64,000 nt of DNA, taken from the NCBI RefSeq assembly GCF_014652475.1, contig NZ_BMYW01000004.1:229727-293726 (forward strand). The letters are read 5' to 3'. This document shows positions 53,816 through 62,494 of this stretch, piece by piece; the first letter of the stretch is position 1; every line of letters starts with the position of its first letter. The position numbers and the translations under genes are program-made. The notes below the pieces were generated by a model. It was given only the letters and a program-made list of their open reading frames with translations. It did no database searches and was not told the DNA's origin. Source of the stretch: Vogesella alkaliphila. GTDB taxonomy: Bacteria; Pseudomonadota; Gammaproteobacteria; Burkholderiales; Chromobacteriaceae.

Positions 53816-54625
53816 TCAGGAAAAAACGCGATGCGCCAGCGCCGGCAGCCGGCTGCGCACCGAGTGGATGATTTCGGGGTCGATCTCGGCGATCACCACG
53901 CCCTCGCCCTTGTCCAGCTGGGCGACGATGCGCCCCCACGGATCGATGATGAGGCTCTGGCCGTGCGTCTTGCGACCGTTTTCGTGACTGCCGCCCTGCG
54001 CCGAGGCCAGCACGTAGCACTGGTTCTCGATGGCGCGGGCGCGCAGCAGCACCTCCCAGTGCGCCTCGCCGGTCTGCGCGGTGAACGCCGCCGGCAACAC
54101 CAGCAGGTCGAACGGTGTCATCCGGCGGAACAGCTCGGGGAAGCGCAGGTCGTAGCAGATGCCGAAGGCGATGTCGGCCAGCGGGGTTTCCGCACGCAGC
54201 GGCTGGCTGCCGGCGACGATGCTGTCCGATTCGCAGTAGCGCTCGCCGTTGCCGGTAAAGCCGAACAGGTGGATCTTGTCGTAGCGGCTGTGCACGCTGC
54301 CGTCCGGCGCGTACAGCAGCAGGCTGTTGAGCACCTTGTTGTCGTCGTCGCAGGCCAGCGGCAGCGTGCCGCCCGCTAGCCACACCTTGTTGTCGCGCGC
54401 CATCGCCGCCAGCTGCTGCTGGATCGGCCCGTCGCCGAACGGCTCGCGGATGCGCACCTTGTCGCCTTCCTCGCGCCCCATCAGGCAGAAATACTCCGGC
54501 AGCACCACCAGTTGTGCGCCGTCACGGGCTGCCTGCGCCACCAGGCGGGCGGCGGTGTCGAGGTTCTGCTGCAGGCGGGTGGTGGACACCATCTGGATGG
54601 CGGCGACCTTGAAAGCTGTCTTCAT
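53816..54625 (-). CDS. Nitrilase-family carbon-nitrogen hydrolase (Nit1-like)
   Basis: A 269-residue amidase with the Glu-Lys-Cys triad E44 (VLPEYF), K117 ([10 protein letters not shown]) and C157 ([15 protein letters not shown]). The YDKIHLFGF and [12 protein letters not shown] motifs are those of Nit1/deaminated glutathione amidase, a metabolite-repair enzyme. Located between yhdP and tldD, as in many proteobacteria. The start overlaps the yhdP stop by four bases. Confidence 0.9.
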   Translation of the reverse strand: MKTAFKVAAIQMVSTTRLQQNLDTAARLVAQAARDGAQLVVLPEYFCLMGREEGDKVRIREPFGDGPIQQQLAAMARDNKVWLAGGTLPLACDDDNKVLNSLLLYAPDGSVHSRYDKIHLFGFTGNGERYCESDSIVAGSQPLRAETPLADIAFGICYDLRFPELFRRMTPFDLLVLPAAFTAQTGEAHWEVLLRARAIENQCYVLASAQGGSHENGRKTHGQSLIIDPWGRIVAQLDKGEGVVIAEIDPEIIHSVRSRLPALAHRVFS

Positions 54626-57600
54626 CTGTTGTCCTCAGGTGTCTTGGGCGGCGGCACGGGGCTGGCATTTTCCCCCACCTTGCTGACCTGCGGATCGGTC
54701 AGGCTGCCGCTGATCTGGTATTCAAAGGAAAATACCTGATTAATCGGGTCTTGCAATATTTTTTGCGTCAGCAGCGTCGCCGCACCCAGCACCGGGTTGA
54801 CCAAGGTGGCGCCGGCCAGCAGCGACACGCTCTCGGAAATGTGCGGCGTGATGCGGGCGCGCACGTTCTGCTGGTTGCGCGGCAGGTCGGCCTCGCCGCG
54901 CAGGGTGACCTGCGCCGCCGGCCCGGTCATGCGCACATCGTCGGAGGCAAACACCCCGTCGCGTACGGCGGCGCTGCCGGTGATCGCGTCAAAGGCAAAA
55001 CCGCTGCTGAACACGTCGGTGAAATCCAGCCGGATGCGGCGCGACAGCGACTGCAGGCTGAGGATGCCCAGCAGGCGCGCGACGCCAGGGTTGACCTGGG
55101 CGAAGCGGCCGTCGCGCACGTCCAGCCGCAGCTGGCCGCCGAGGCGCGCCAGCTCGAAGTCGTGCAGGCGGCCCGGCCACGCCAGCTGGCCGTCCAGCCG
55201 GCCGCGGCCACCGTACAGCGCATCCGCGATGCCGAAGCGCGTCAGCAGCCCGCCGGCGTCCTCGGTATCGAAGGCGACATCGACCCGTGTCAGCGGCTGG
55301 CGGCTGCCCTCGCGCGGCGCCACGCCATTGAGCTGCAGGCGCCCTTCCGGCATCTGCAGCGTGACCTTGTCCAACTGCCACTGCTCGCCGCGCGGCTGCG
55401 CCAGCAGCGTCAGCTGGCCGAGCTGGTAGCGCTCCCAGAACAGCTGCGCCACCGCCACCTCCAGCGCCGGCACGCTGACATCCGCCAGCAGCGACCCGGT
55501 ACCGGCGTCGCCGGCCGTCGGTGTCTCTTCCGGCAACGGCAGGGTCAGCCGCGACAGCTGTGCCTCTACCCGCCCGTCGCCGGCCGCGCTGTAGCGCAGC
55601 TGGCCGGCGGCCTCGCGGCTGTCCAGCTGCAGCTGCAGCGGCGCCTCACCGCCTGGCCAATCGAGACGCCCGTCCACGTCGTGCAGCCGGTAATTGGCCA
55701 GCTGCAATAGCGGCGTCGCCAGCTGCAAGTGCAGCGGCAGGCCGGCGCCTTCCGTCGTGCCGGTCGTGCCGGCAAGCTGCCGTACCACGCCCAGCCACGG
55801 CAGCAGGTCCAGCTGCGGCTGACGGATGGCGATGCCGATCTGCTGCGGGCTGGCCGGCACCTCGGTGCCGACACCGACCCCGACGCCACGCAGATTGCCG
55901 TGCGCATCCAGCGTCACCGTGCCCTGCGCCCGTTCCTGCTGCTGCCAGGCCAGCTGCCAGCCCTGCAAGGTTGGCCGCAGGCGCAGCAGCAGCGGCCATT
56001 CGGCGTCGGCCGGCTTGGTCAGCGGCGCCGGCGCCTGGATGGCAACGCCGCGCAGGCTCAGCAGCAGCTGCAGGTCATCAAGATTATTGCTGATGTCGAA
56101 ATTGGCCTGGTACGGCGTGCGACCGGACACCAGCGGCGACAGCAGCGGCACGTACTGCTGCAGCACCGGGGTGATGGCGGCGTCGCCCTGCACCGCAAAC
56201 TGCATCACGTCATCGCGGCGCTGCGTCGCGGTCAGCCGCCCCTGCCCGCCAAAGGCAGCAAAGCCGATGCCAGGCGAACTGACACCGCGCTCGTTGAAGT
56301 GCAGCACGCCCTGCACTGCCTGCAACGGCGGCAGCGGCAGCTGGCGGAACTGCAGCCGGTTGCCGGGCAGGCTCACCTCGCCGCGCACCTTGCTCTGCAG
56401 CAGTGCCGACAGCGGAATGTCCAGCCCCAGTTTCAGCGCGGCCTCGCCCTGACTGTCGATGGTCGACAGGAAACCGCCCAGCCAGCCGTCCACCGGGCTG
56501 CTGCGGGTGTAGGCCAGCATCTGCGGCAGCGCGCCGCGCGCCTGGCCGTCGATCAGCAGGTGCGCCGGCTGCGTCATCAGGTCCGGCAGCCGCACCTTGA
56601 CAGCCTGCAGCGCCACGCCGGCGGTGCGTGCCGTGGCGGCGTCGACCAGCACGTGGTCGTTGCGCATCGCGAACTTGCCGTCGATGGCGGTGAGGTCCGG
56701 CCAGGCGCGGTCGAAACGCAACACGCCGCCGGCCACCTCGGCATCGACATCGAAACGGCCGCCGGCATCGTTGCCGAACGGGAAGCGGCTGAAGTCACCC
56801 TCCACGCGCGCGGTCACATTGCGCGCCGTGCCGCCGACCAGCGCCATGTCCAGCCAGTCCAGCGTGCTGCGGCCGATCACCGCCGGCAGGTAGCGGCTGA
56901 CGCGGGCGACCGCCACCTGCGGCACGCGGATGTCCAGCCGACCCTGCAGCGCGCCCTGCGCCGGCAGCAGCCCCTGGCCGCTCAGTTCCGCGTTCAGATC
57001 GGGGGTTTGCAGGCGCAGCGCCGGCAGCGTGAACTGCCAGCCCTGGCCCTGCCGCTGCCAGCGCAGCTGGCCGGCCAGCTGCTGCAAGGCCAGCGGTTCG
57101 GCCAGCTGCTGCGGCCACGCCAGCGTCAGCCCCTGTCCGGACAGCGACAGCTCACCGCCGTCGCGCGCCAGCTTCAATTCGCCGTTGACGCCGCCCCGCA
57201 ACGCCGGGCTGGCGCTCAAGGTTGGCCGCAGCTGGCGGAAGGCCGTGCTCAGCCGGTAGTCGCGCGGCGCCCGCCACGGCCCCTGCCACTGCCAGCTGGT
57301 CTTGCCAAGTTCGCCGTCCAGCGCGGTCAGCGGCAGCTCGCGCAGCACGCTGACGCGTTGCTGCAGCACGGGCCACAGCCCCGCCAGCGACACCCCGGAC
57401 AACTGCACGCGTCCGCCGCGCTGCTCGTGCCAGTTGGCGTCCACCGTCGCGTCGCGCAGCAGCGGGCCGAATTCGCCGGACAAGGTCAGATGGCTGGCCT
57501 GCAGCTGGTGCTCGCCCGCCGCCGCACTGCGGTAGTCCACCTCGCCCGCCAGCCGCGGCAAGGGCAGATCGCGCCGCTGCAGCGCCAGCGACACGTCATC

Positions 57601-58494
57601 CACCTGCCAGCGCCCCTGCAGCGCAGTGATGCGGCCCTCGGCGAACGCCGCCGTCAGCCGCGAACTGGCGCGCCCCTGGCCGGCAAACGGCGCCGTCGGC
57701 CAGTAGCGCTTGAGCAGCGACAGCTCGCCGCTGCCGGCGGCCAGCGTCAGTTCGCCCTGCCACTGCCGCCAGTCGGCGACGGCACCGCCCTGCCAGCCGG
57801 CATCCAGCAGCAGGCCCGGCAGCAGCGGGCTGTCCGGACGACCGTGCAGTTGCAGGCGATGGCCGCGCCAGTTGTCCTGCAGCCGCAGGGTCAGCCCCTC
57901 CAGCCGCAGCACCGGCAAGGCCAGCAACTGGTCGTGCCAGCTCAGCTGTTTCAGGCTCAGCGTGATGCTGTCCTGGCGCAGCAGCCAGTCCAGCAAGCGG
58001 TTGTCGCCCTTGCCGCCGGACAGCGCGATGCCGTTCAGGCTCAGCTTCCCGTGGCGGTCGCGCTGCAGCGCCAGCTGCAAGTCGTCCAGCTGCAGGCTGG
58101 CCAGCCGCGGTTCGAGATGGAGCCAACTCTTCCACGCCGGAATCAACTCCACCCGCGACAGGCGGATGGCGCTGACGCGCGACACCGGCCGCACCTGCAC
58201 GTCGTGCAGGGTCAGCACCGGTGCCCACCACAGCCATTCGCCGTCGATGCGGCCAACCTTGATCGCCATGCCGCTGGCGTCGCCCAGCGACTGTTCAAGG
58301 TAGGGGCGCAAGCGGTCCAGATTCGGCAGCAGGAGGAAGCGGAAACTCAGGAAGGAAACGGCCAGCAACAGCAGTGCCGCGGCCAGTAACCAGGCAGCGG
58401 CACGCAGGATGCGACGGGCAACCCGCAGGATGCGCCAGCTGCGGTCAGGCGGCGTTACATCGGACGGGGAAGTGGGGGTAGAATGATCAGTCAC
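54622..58494 (-). CDS. yhdP: AsmA-like phospholipid transport protein YhdP
   Basis: A very long (about 1290 residues) inner-membrane-anchored periplasmic protein of the YhdP/TIGR02099 family (DUF3971 and AsmA-like C-terminal domain). One N-terminal membrane helix (LLAAALLLLAVSFLSFRFLLLP), then repeating beta-groove units rich in Gln, Leu and Asp. YhdP, TamB and YdbH form bridges carrying phospholipids to the outer membrane. The GTG at 58494 (VTDHSTPTSP) is preferred; an ATG at 58521 would leave a single base to the divergent glnE start. Three DUS-like words lie inside, used as R-P-T-L twice and K-V-G-R once. Confidence 0.9.
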   Translation of the reverse strand: MTDHSTPTSPSDVTPPDRSWRILRVARRILRAAAWLLAAALLLLAVSFLSFRFLLLPNLDRLRPYLEQSLGDASGMAIKVGRIDGEWLWWAPVLTLHDVQVRPVSRVSAIRLSRVELIPAWKSWLHLEPRLASLQLDDLQLALQRDRHGKLSLNGIALSGGKGDNRLLDWLLRQDSITLSLKQLSWHDQLLALPVLRLEGLTLRLQDNWRGHRLQLHGRPDSPLLPGLLLDAGWQGGAVADWRQWQGELTLAAGSGELSLLKRYWPTAPFAGQGRASSRLTAAFAEGRITALQGRWQVDDVSLALQRRDLPLPRLAGEVDYRSAAAGEHQLQASHLTLSGEFGPLLRDATVDANWHEQRGGRVQLSGVSLAGLWPVLQQRVSVLRELPLTALDGELGKTSWQWQGPWRAPRDYRLSTAFRQLRPTLSASPALRGGVNGELKLARDGGELSLSGQGLTLAWPQQLAEPLALQQLAGQLRWQRQGQGWQFTLPALRLQTPDLNAELSGQGLLPAQGALQGRLDIRVPQVAVARVSRYLPAVIGRSTLDWLDMALVGGTARNVTARVEGDFSRFPFGNDAGGRFDVDAEVAGGVLRFDRAWPDLTAIDGKFAMRNDHVLVDAATARTAGVALQAVKVRLPDLMTQPAHLLIDGQARGALPQMLAYTRSSPVDGWLGGFLSTIDSQGEAALKLGLDIPLSALLQSKVRGEVSLPGNRLQFRQLPLPPLQAVQGVLHFNERGVSSPGIGFAAFGGQGRLTATQRRDDVMQFAVQGDAAITPVLQQYVPLLSPLVSGRTPYQANFDISNNLDDLQLLLSLRGVAIQAPAPLTKPADAEWPLLLRLRPTLQGWQLAWQQQERAQGTVTLDAHGNLRGVGVGVGTEVPASPQQIGIAIRQPQLDLLPWLGVVRQLAGTTGTTEGAGLPLHLQLATPLLQLANYRLHDVDGRLDWPGGEAPLQLQLDSREAAGQLRYSAAGDGRVEAQLSRLTLPLPEETPTAGDAGTGSLLADVSVPALEVAVAQLFWERYQLGQLTLLAQPRGEQWQLDKVTLQMPEGRLQLNGVAPREGSRQPLTRVDVAFDTEDAGGLLTRFGIADALYGGRGRLDGQLAWPGRLHDFELARLGGQLRLDVRDGRFAQVNPGVARLLGILSLQSLSRRIRLDFTDVFSSGFAFDAITGSAAVRDGVFASDDVRMTGPAAQVTLRGEADLPRNQQNVRARITPHISESVSLLAGATLVNPVLGAATLLTQKILQDPINQVFSFEYQISGSLTDPQVSKVGENASPVPPPKTPEDNR
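55967..55980 (-). repeat. DUS-like 14-mer, 13 of 14
   Basis: AAGGTTGGCCGCAG on the plus strand inside yhdP; the gene strand is read as R-P-T-L. Confidence 0.6.
57218..57231 (-). repeat. DUS-like 14-mer, 13 of 14
   Basis: AAGGTTGGCCGCAG on the plus strand inside yhdP; the gene strand is read as R-P-T-L. Confidence 0.6.
58247..58260 (+). repeat. DUS-like 14-mer, 13 of 14
   Basis: ATGCGGCCAACCTT on the plus strand near the 5' end of yhdP; the gene strand is read as K-V-G-R. Confidence 0.6.
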
Positions 58495-58522
58495 GATTTC
58501 GTCATAGCGTTGAAAGCGCATT

Positions 58523-61189
58523 ATGCCAGCAAATACCGCCGCCATCGCCTCTGCGCGCGCATTCAGTTATTACCTCGACCGCCTGCTTGGCGCCCGTCCC
58601 GAACAATTCGAAAGGTTGGCCGCAAGGCTGGATCACTGTTTTGACTTGGCGGAGATGACGGCGTTCGCCGACTGGCCGGCTTTCGACAGCATCGACGCGC
58701 TGATGCCGGCGCTGCGCCAGCTGCGCGCCGCGGTGATGGCGCGGCTGATCACCCGCGACCACGCCGGCCTGGCCGATCTGCACGAAGTCGTCACCACCAT
58801 CAGCGCACTGGCCGACTTTGCCGTGCAGCAGGTGCTGCCGGTGGCGCGGCGCAGCCTGGCACCGTTCGGCGACCCGATCGGCGAGGAAAGCGGCGAGGTG
58901 CAGCAGCTGATCGTGATCGGCATGGGCAAGCTCGGCGGCTTCGAGCTGAACGTATCCTCCGACATCGACCTGATCTTCATCTATCCGGAAGACGGCGACA
59001 CCAATGGCCGGCGCAAGACCTCCAACCACGAGTACTTCACCCGCCTCGGCAAGGAGCTGATCCGCGCCATCAACGACCTCACCTACGACGGCCAGGTGTT
59101 CCGCGTCGACATGCGCCTGCGCCCGTACGGCGACTCCGGCCCGCTGGTGATGAGTCTGCCAGCGCTGGAGAACTACCTGCTGACCCAGGGCCGCGAGTGG
59201 GAACGCTACGCCTGGATCAAGGCGCGGGTGATGAGCGGCGACGACAGCTACCTGTCACAGCTGGTGCGCCCCTTCGTGTACCGCAAGTACATGGATTACG
59301 GTGCCTACGGCGCCATGCGCGAGCTGCACGCGCAGATCCGCCGCGAGGTGGCGCGCCGCGACATGGCGGAAAACATCAAGCTGGGGCCGGGCGGCATCCG
59401 CGAGGTGGAATTCATCGCCCAGGTGTTCCAGCTGATCCGCGGCGGCCGCGAGCGCCGCCTGCAGCTGCGCAGCACGCGCGACACCTACGCCGTGCTGGCC
59501 GAATTGCGCCTGCTGGAGCCGGAAACGGTCGGCGAGCTGCTGGAAGCCTACACCTTTTTACGCAACCTGGAACACCGGCTGCAGTACCTCGACGACCAGC
59601 AGACGCAAAACCTGCCTAGCAGCGATGAAAACCGGCAGCGCATCGCCGCCAGCATGGGCTTTGCCGACTGGCACGGCTTCCTCGACGCGCTCAATCAGCA
59701 CCGCCGCCGCGTCACCCGCCACTTCGAGCAGGTGTTCTTCCTGCCGACCGAAGGTGCCGCCGCCCATCCGCTGCAGGCGCTGTGGCAGGAGCTAGCCGAC
59801 AACGACATCAGCGCCACGCTGCAGCAGCTCGGCTACCACGACGCCGCCGACGTGCAGCGCCAGCTGCGCAGCCTCGCCGCCAGCCAGCGCTACCAGCAGA
59901 TGCCGGACAGCAGCCGCAAGAAGCTGGACGCGCTGATCCCGCCGCTGATCGAGGTCGCCGCCGGCTTCGACAATCCGGACCTGACGCTGTCGCGCATCCT
60001 GACCCTGCTGGAAAGCATCAGCCGTCGCGCCTCCTACCTGTCGCTGCTGCAGGAGTATCCACAGACGCTGCAGCGACTGGCGTCGCTGTACTCGGCCAGC
60101 GCCTGGGTGTCGGCCTACCTCAACCGCCACCCGATCCTGCTGGACGAACTGCTGGACGCGCGCGTGCTGTACGCCACACCGGACTGGCCGCAGCTGGCGG
60201 CGCAGCTGGAACAGCAACTGGCCGACTGCCAGGGCGACGTCGAGGCGCAGATGGACACCCTGCGCCACTTCCAGCACGCGCAGACCTTCCGTCTGGTGGC
60301 GCAGGATCTGGCCGGGATGTGGACGCTGGAAGCACTGTCCGACGAGCTGTCGGCGCTGGCCGACATGGTGCTGGACGCCACGCTGCGCCACGCCTGGCTG
60401 GACCTGCCCAAGCGCCACTGCGAGGTGCCGCGCTTCAGCATCATCGGTTACGGCAAGCTGGGCGGCAAGGAACTGGGCTACGCCTCGGACCTCGACGTGA
60501 TCTTCCTCTACGACGACGACCACCCGGACGCCGCCGAGCTGTACTCGCGGCTGGCACGCAAGCTGACCACCTGGCTGACCAGCGTCACCGCCGCCGGCTC
60601 GCTGTACGACATCGACCTGCGCCTGCGCCCCAACGGCACCAGCGGCCTCCTGGTCAGCAGCGTGGACGCCTTCCGCCAGTACCAGCAGAAGGATGCCTGG
60701 CTGTGGGAGCACCAGGCGCTGACCCGCGCCCGCTTTGTCTGCGGCGACGCGACGATCGGCCAGCAATTCGAGGCCATCCGCCACCAGGTGCTGACCCAGC
60801 CGCGCGACATCGGCCCGCTGCGCGACGAGGTGCTGGCGATGCGCGACAAGATGCTGGAAAGCCACCCGGCCCGCGACGGCGACGTCAAGCATGCGCGCGG
60901 CGGCATCGTCGATGTCGAGTTCATCACCCAGTTCCTGATCCTGGCGCACGCCAGCCAGCACCCGGAGCTGACCCGTAACAGCGGCAACATCGCCCTGCTC
61001 GGCGCGGCGGCCAACGCTGGCCTGATTCCGGCCGAGCTGGCCAGCCAGGGACAGAGCGCCTATCGCCACTACCGGCGACTGCAGCACGCGGCGCGGCTCA
61101 ACGACAGCCAGACCACCGACGACATCCCGCAGGAAGACTACCGCCACGTGCGCGCGCTGTGGCACTGCGTGATGCAGGATGAAGCTTGA
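58523..61189 (+). CDS. glnE: Bifunctional glutamine synthetase adenylyltransferase/deadenylase
   Basis: Controls glutamine synthetase by adding or removing AMP in response to PII and glutamine. The 888-residue protein has two nucleotidyltransferase domains, deadenylase GMGKLGGFELNVSSDIDLIF (near residue 133) and adenylylase GYGKLGGKELGYASDLDVIF (near residue 642), separated by a helical regulatory part. Slightly shorter than the E. coli protein (946), mostly at the N-terminus. It starts 28 bases from the divergent yhdP start. An exact DUS-like word lies in codons 30-35. Confidence 0.96.
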   Translation: MPANTAAIASARAFSYYLDRLLGARPEQFERLAARLDHCFDLAEMTAFADWPAFDSIDALMPALRQLRAAVMARLITRDHAGLADLHEVVTTISALADFAVQQVLPVARRSLAPFGDPIGEESGEVQQLIVIGMGKLGGFELNVSSDIDLIFIYPEDGDTNGRRKTSNHEYFTRLGKELIRAINDLTYDGQVFRVDMRLRPYGDSGPLVMSLPALENYLLTQGREWERYAWIKARVMSGDDSYLSQLVRPFVYRKYMDYGAYGAMRELHAQIRREVARRDMAENIKLGPGGIREVEFIAQVFQLIRGGRERRLQLRSTRDTYAVLAELRLLEPETVGELLEAYTFLRNLEHRLQYLDDQQTQNLPSSDENRQRIAASMGFADWHGFLDALNQHRRRVTRHFEQVFFLPTEGAAAHPLQALWQELADNDISATLQQLGYHDAADVQRQLRSLAASQRYQQMPDSSRKKLDALIPPLIEVAAGFDNPDLTLSRILTLLESISRRASYLSLLQEYPQTLQRLASLYSASAWVSAYLNRHPILLDELLDARVLYATPDWPQLAAQLEQQLADCQGDVEAQMDTLRHFQHAQTFRLVAQDLAGMWTLEALSDELSALADMVLDATLRHAWLDLPKRHCEVPRFSIIGYGKLGGKELGYASDLDVIFLYDDDHPDAAELYSRLARKLTTWLTSVTAAGSLYDIDLRLRPNGTSGLLVSSVDAFRQYQQKDAWLWEHQALTRARFVCGDATIGQQFEAIRHQVLTQPRDIGPLRDEVLAMRDKMLESHPARDGDVKHARGGIVDVEFITQFLILAHASQHPELTRNSGNIALLGAAANAGLIPAELASQGQSAYRHYRRLQHAARLNDSQTTDDIPQEDYRHVRALWHCVMQDEA
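58612..58625 (-). repeat. DUS-like 14-mer, exact
   Basis: AAGGTTGGCCGCAA on the plus strand near the 5' end of glnE, read as R-L-A-A. Confidence 0.75.
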
Positions 61190-61213
61190 AAACACAAGCG
61201 CAACACTCGGCGC

Positions 61214-61219
61214 TATAAT
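61214..61219 (+). promoter_or_regulatory. ilvE: Candidate -10 of ilvE
   Basis: A consensus TATAAT lies 42 bases before the ilvE ATG and just after the glnE stop. The nearest -35-like TTGAAA (61186-61191) is too far (22 bases). Confidence 0.4.
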
Positions 61220-61260
61220 TGCGCCACATTAAAAATCAGGACTACAGCGGAGAACCCACC

Positions 61261-62184
61261 ATGTCGATGGCTGATCGCGACGGTTTTATCTGGTACGACG
61301 GACAACTGGTTGACTGGCGCAACGCCACCACCCACGTGCTGACCCACACCCTGCACTACGGCATGGGCGTGTTCGAAGGCGTGCGCGCCTACGAGACACC
61401 GAAGGGCCCGGCCATCTTCCGTCTGCAGGATCATACCGACCGCCTGTTCCGCTCCGCCAAGATCCTCGGCATGGACCTGCCCTTCAGCAAGGAGCAGATC
61501 AACCAGGCGCACATCGACGTGGTGCGCGCCAACCAGCTCAAGTCCTGCTACTTCCGCCCGATGGCGTTCTACGGCTCCGGCAAGCTCGGCATCGCGCCGA
61601 AAAAGGACGACGTGCAGGTCATCGTCGCCGCCTGGCCATGGGGCGCTTACCTGGGCGAAGAAGGCCTGGAGCAAGGCATCCGCGTCAAGACCAGCTCGTT
61701 CACCCGCCACCACGTCAACATCACCATGTGCAAGGCGAAGGCGAACGGCAACTACATGAACTCCATCCTCGCCAACAACGAGGCGACGGCAGACGGCTAC
61801 GACGAGGCGCTGCTACTCGACGTGGACGGCTTCGTGGCCGAAGGCTCCGGCGAAAACATCTTCATCGTCCGCAAGGGCAAGCTGTACACCCCGGACCTGA
61901 CCTCCGCGCTGGAAGGCATCACCCGCGACACCGTGGTGCAGCTGGCGCAGGAGATGGGGCTGCAGATCATCGAGAAACGCATCACCCGCGACGAAGTCTA
62001 TACCGCCGACGAGGCCTTCTTCACCGGCACCGCCGCCGAAGTGACCCCGATCCGCGAGCTGGACCGCCGCAGCATCGGCGAAGGCAAGCGCGGCCCGATC
62101 ACCACCGAGATCCAGAAGCGCTACTTCGATTGCGTCAAGGGTCTGGACGCCGGCAAGCAGCACTGGCTCACCTACCTCGACTAA
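61261..62184 (+). CDS. ilvE: Branched-chain amino acid aminotransferase
   Basis: PLP fold-type IV enzyme interconverting Leu, Ile and Val with their 2-oxo acids. The 307-residue protein has VFEGVRAYETPKGPAIFRL, the lysine region CKAKANGNYMNS (K158 or K160 binds PLP), EGSGENIFIVRKG and FFTGTAAEVTPIRELD. The ATG at 61261 follows GGAG; an upstream in-frame ATG at 61219 overlaps the promoter. Followed by a zinc finger gene, waaF and a TetR gene. Confidence 0.96.
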   Translation: MSMADRDGFIWYDGQLVDWRNATTHVLTHTLHYGMGVFEGVRAYETPKGPAIFRLQDHTDRLFRSAKILGMDLPFSKEQINQAHIDVVRANQLKSCYFRPMAFYGSGKLGIAPKKDDVQVIVAAWPWGAYLGEEGLEQGIRVKTSSFTRHHVNITMCKAKANGNYMNSILANNEATADGYDEALLLDVDGFVAEGSGENIFIVRKGKLYTPDLTSALEGITRDTVVQLAQEMGLQIIEKRITRDEVYTADEAFFTGTAAEVTPIRELDRRSIGEGKRGPITTEIQKRYFDCVKGLDAGKQHWLTYLD

Positions 62185-62233
62185 CCCATTGGCTAGCCGC
62201 CCCGACACGGGGCATACAAGAAAGTACCGAAAC

Positions 62234-62437
62234 ATGGCAGAACTGAAAGAAAACACCGCTCGCTTTATCGAAGTCACGGCAAAAGACCTGCCGCTGCACT
62301 GCCCGACACCGGACATGCTGAAGTGGAACTCGCACCCGCGCGTATTCCTGCCCATCGTGAAGAACGGCGGCGAGGCCCTGTGCCCGTACTGCGGCACCCA
62401 CTACAAGCTGACCGGCCCGGTTAGCGGCCATCACTAA
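62234..62437 (+). CDS. Small zinc-finger (CHCC-type) protein
   Basis: A 67-residue protein of the zf-CHCC family related to the NDUFS6 subunit of complex I. Candidate zinc ligands are Cys in LHCPTPDM, His in NSHPRVFLPI and the CPYCG pair in ALCPYCGTHYKL. The ilvE - zinc finger - waaF order is common in beta- and gammaproteobacteria, but a role is not established. Start ATG 62234. The following terminator separates it from waaF. Confidence 0.88.
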   Translation: MAELKENTARFIEVTAKDLPLHCPTPDMLKWNSHPRVFLPIVKNGGEALCPYCGTHYKLTGPVSGHH

Positions 62438-62456
62438 GCCTTCTTGCCCAATGGAC

Positions 62457-62485
62457 AAAGGTGCGGCTTGCGCTGCACCTTTTTT
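62457..62485 (+). terminator. Rho-independent terminator after zinc finger gene
   Basis: AAAGGTGCGGC (62457-62467) pairs with GCTGCACCTTT (62472-62482), one G-U pair, loop TTGC, T-run to 62485. Confidence 0.88.
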
Positions 62486-62494
62486 GCTTGATAC

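Noticed and set aside
53805-54383. In-frame extension upstream of tldD
   Set aside because: It lies opposite to the coding sense of the nitrilase gene frame and is Arg/Ala-rich. ATG 53804 fits the TldD family start.
3348-58625. The repeat word as KOPS, Chi or a methylation site
   Set aside because: KOPS and Chi are strand-biased, shorter and not arranged as inverted pairs at gene ends. A methylation target would not show the non-coding enrichment. Not excluded formally.
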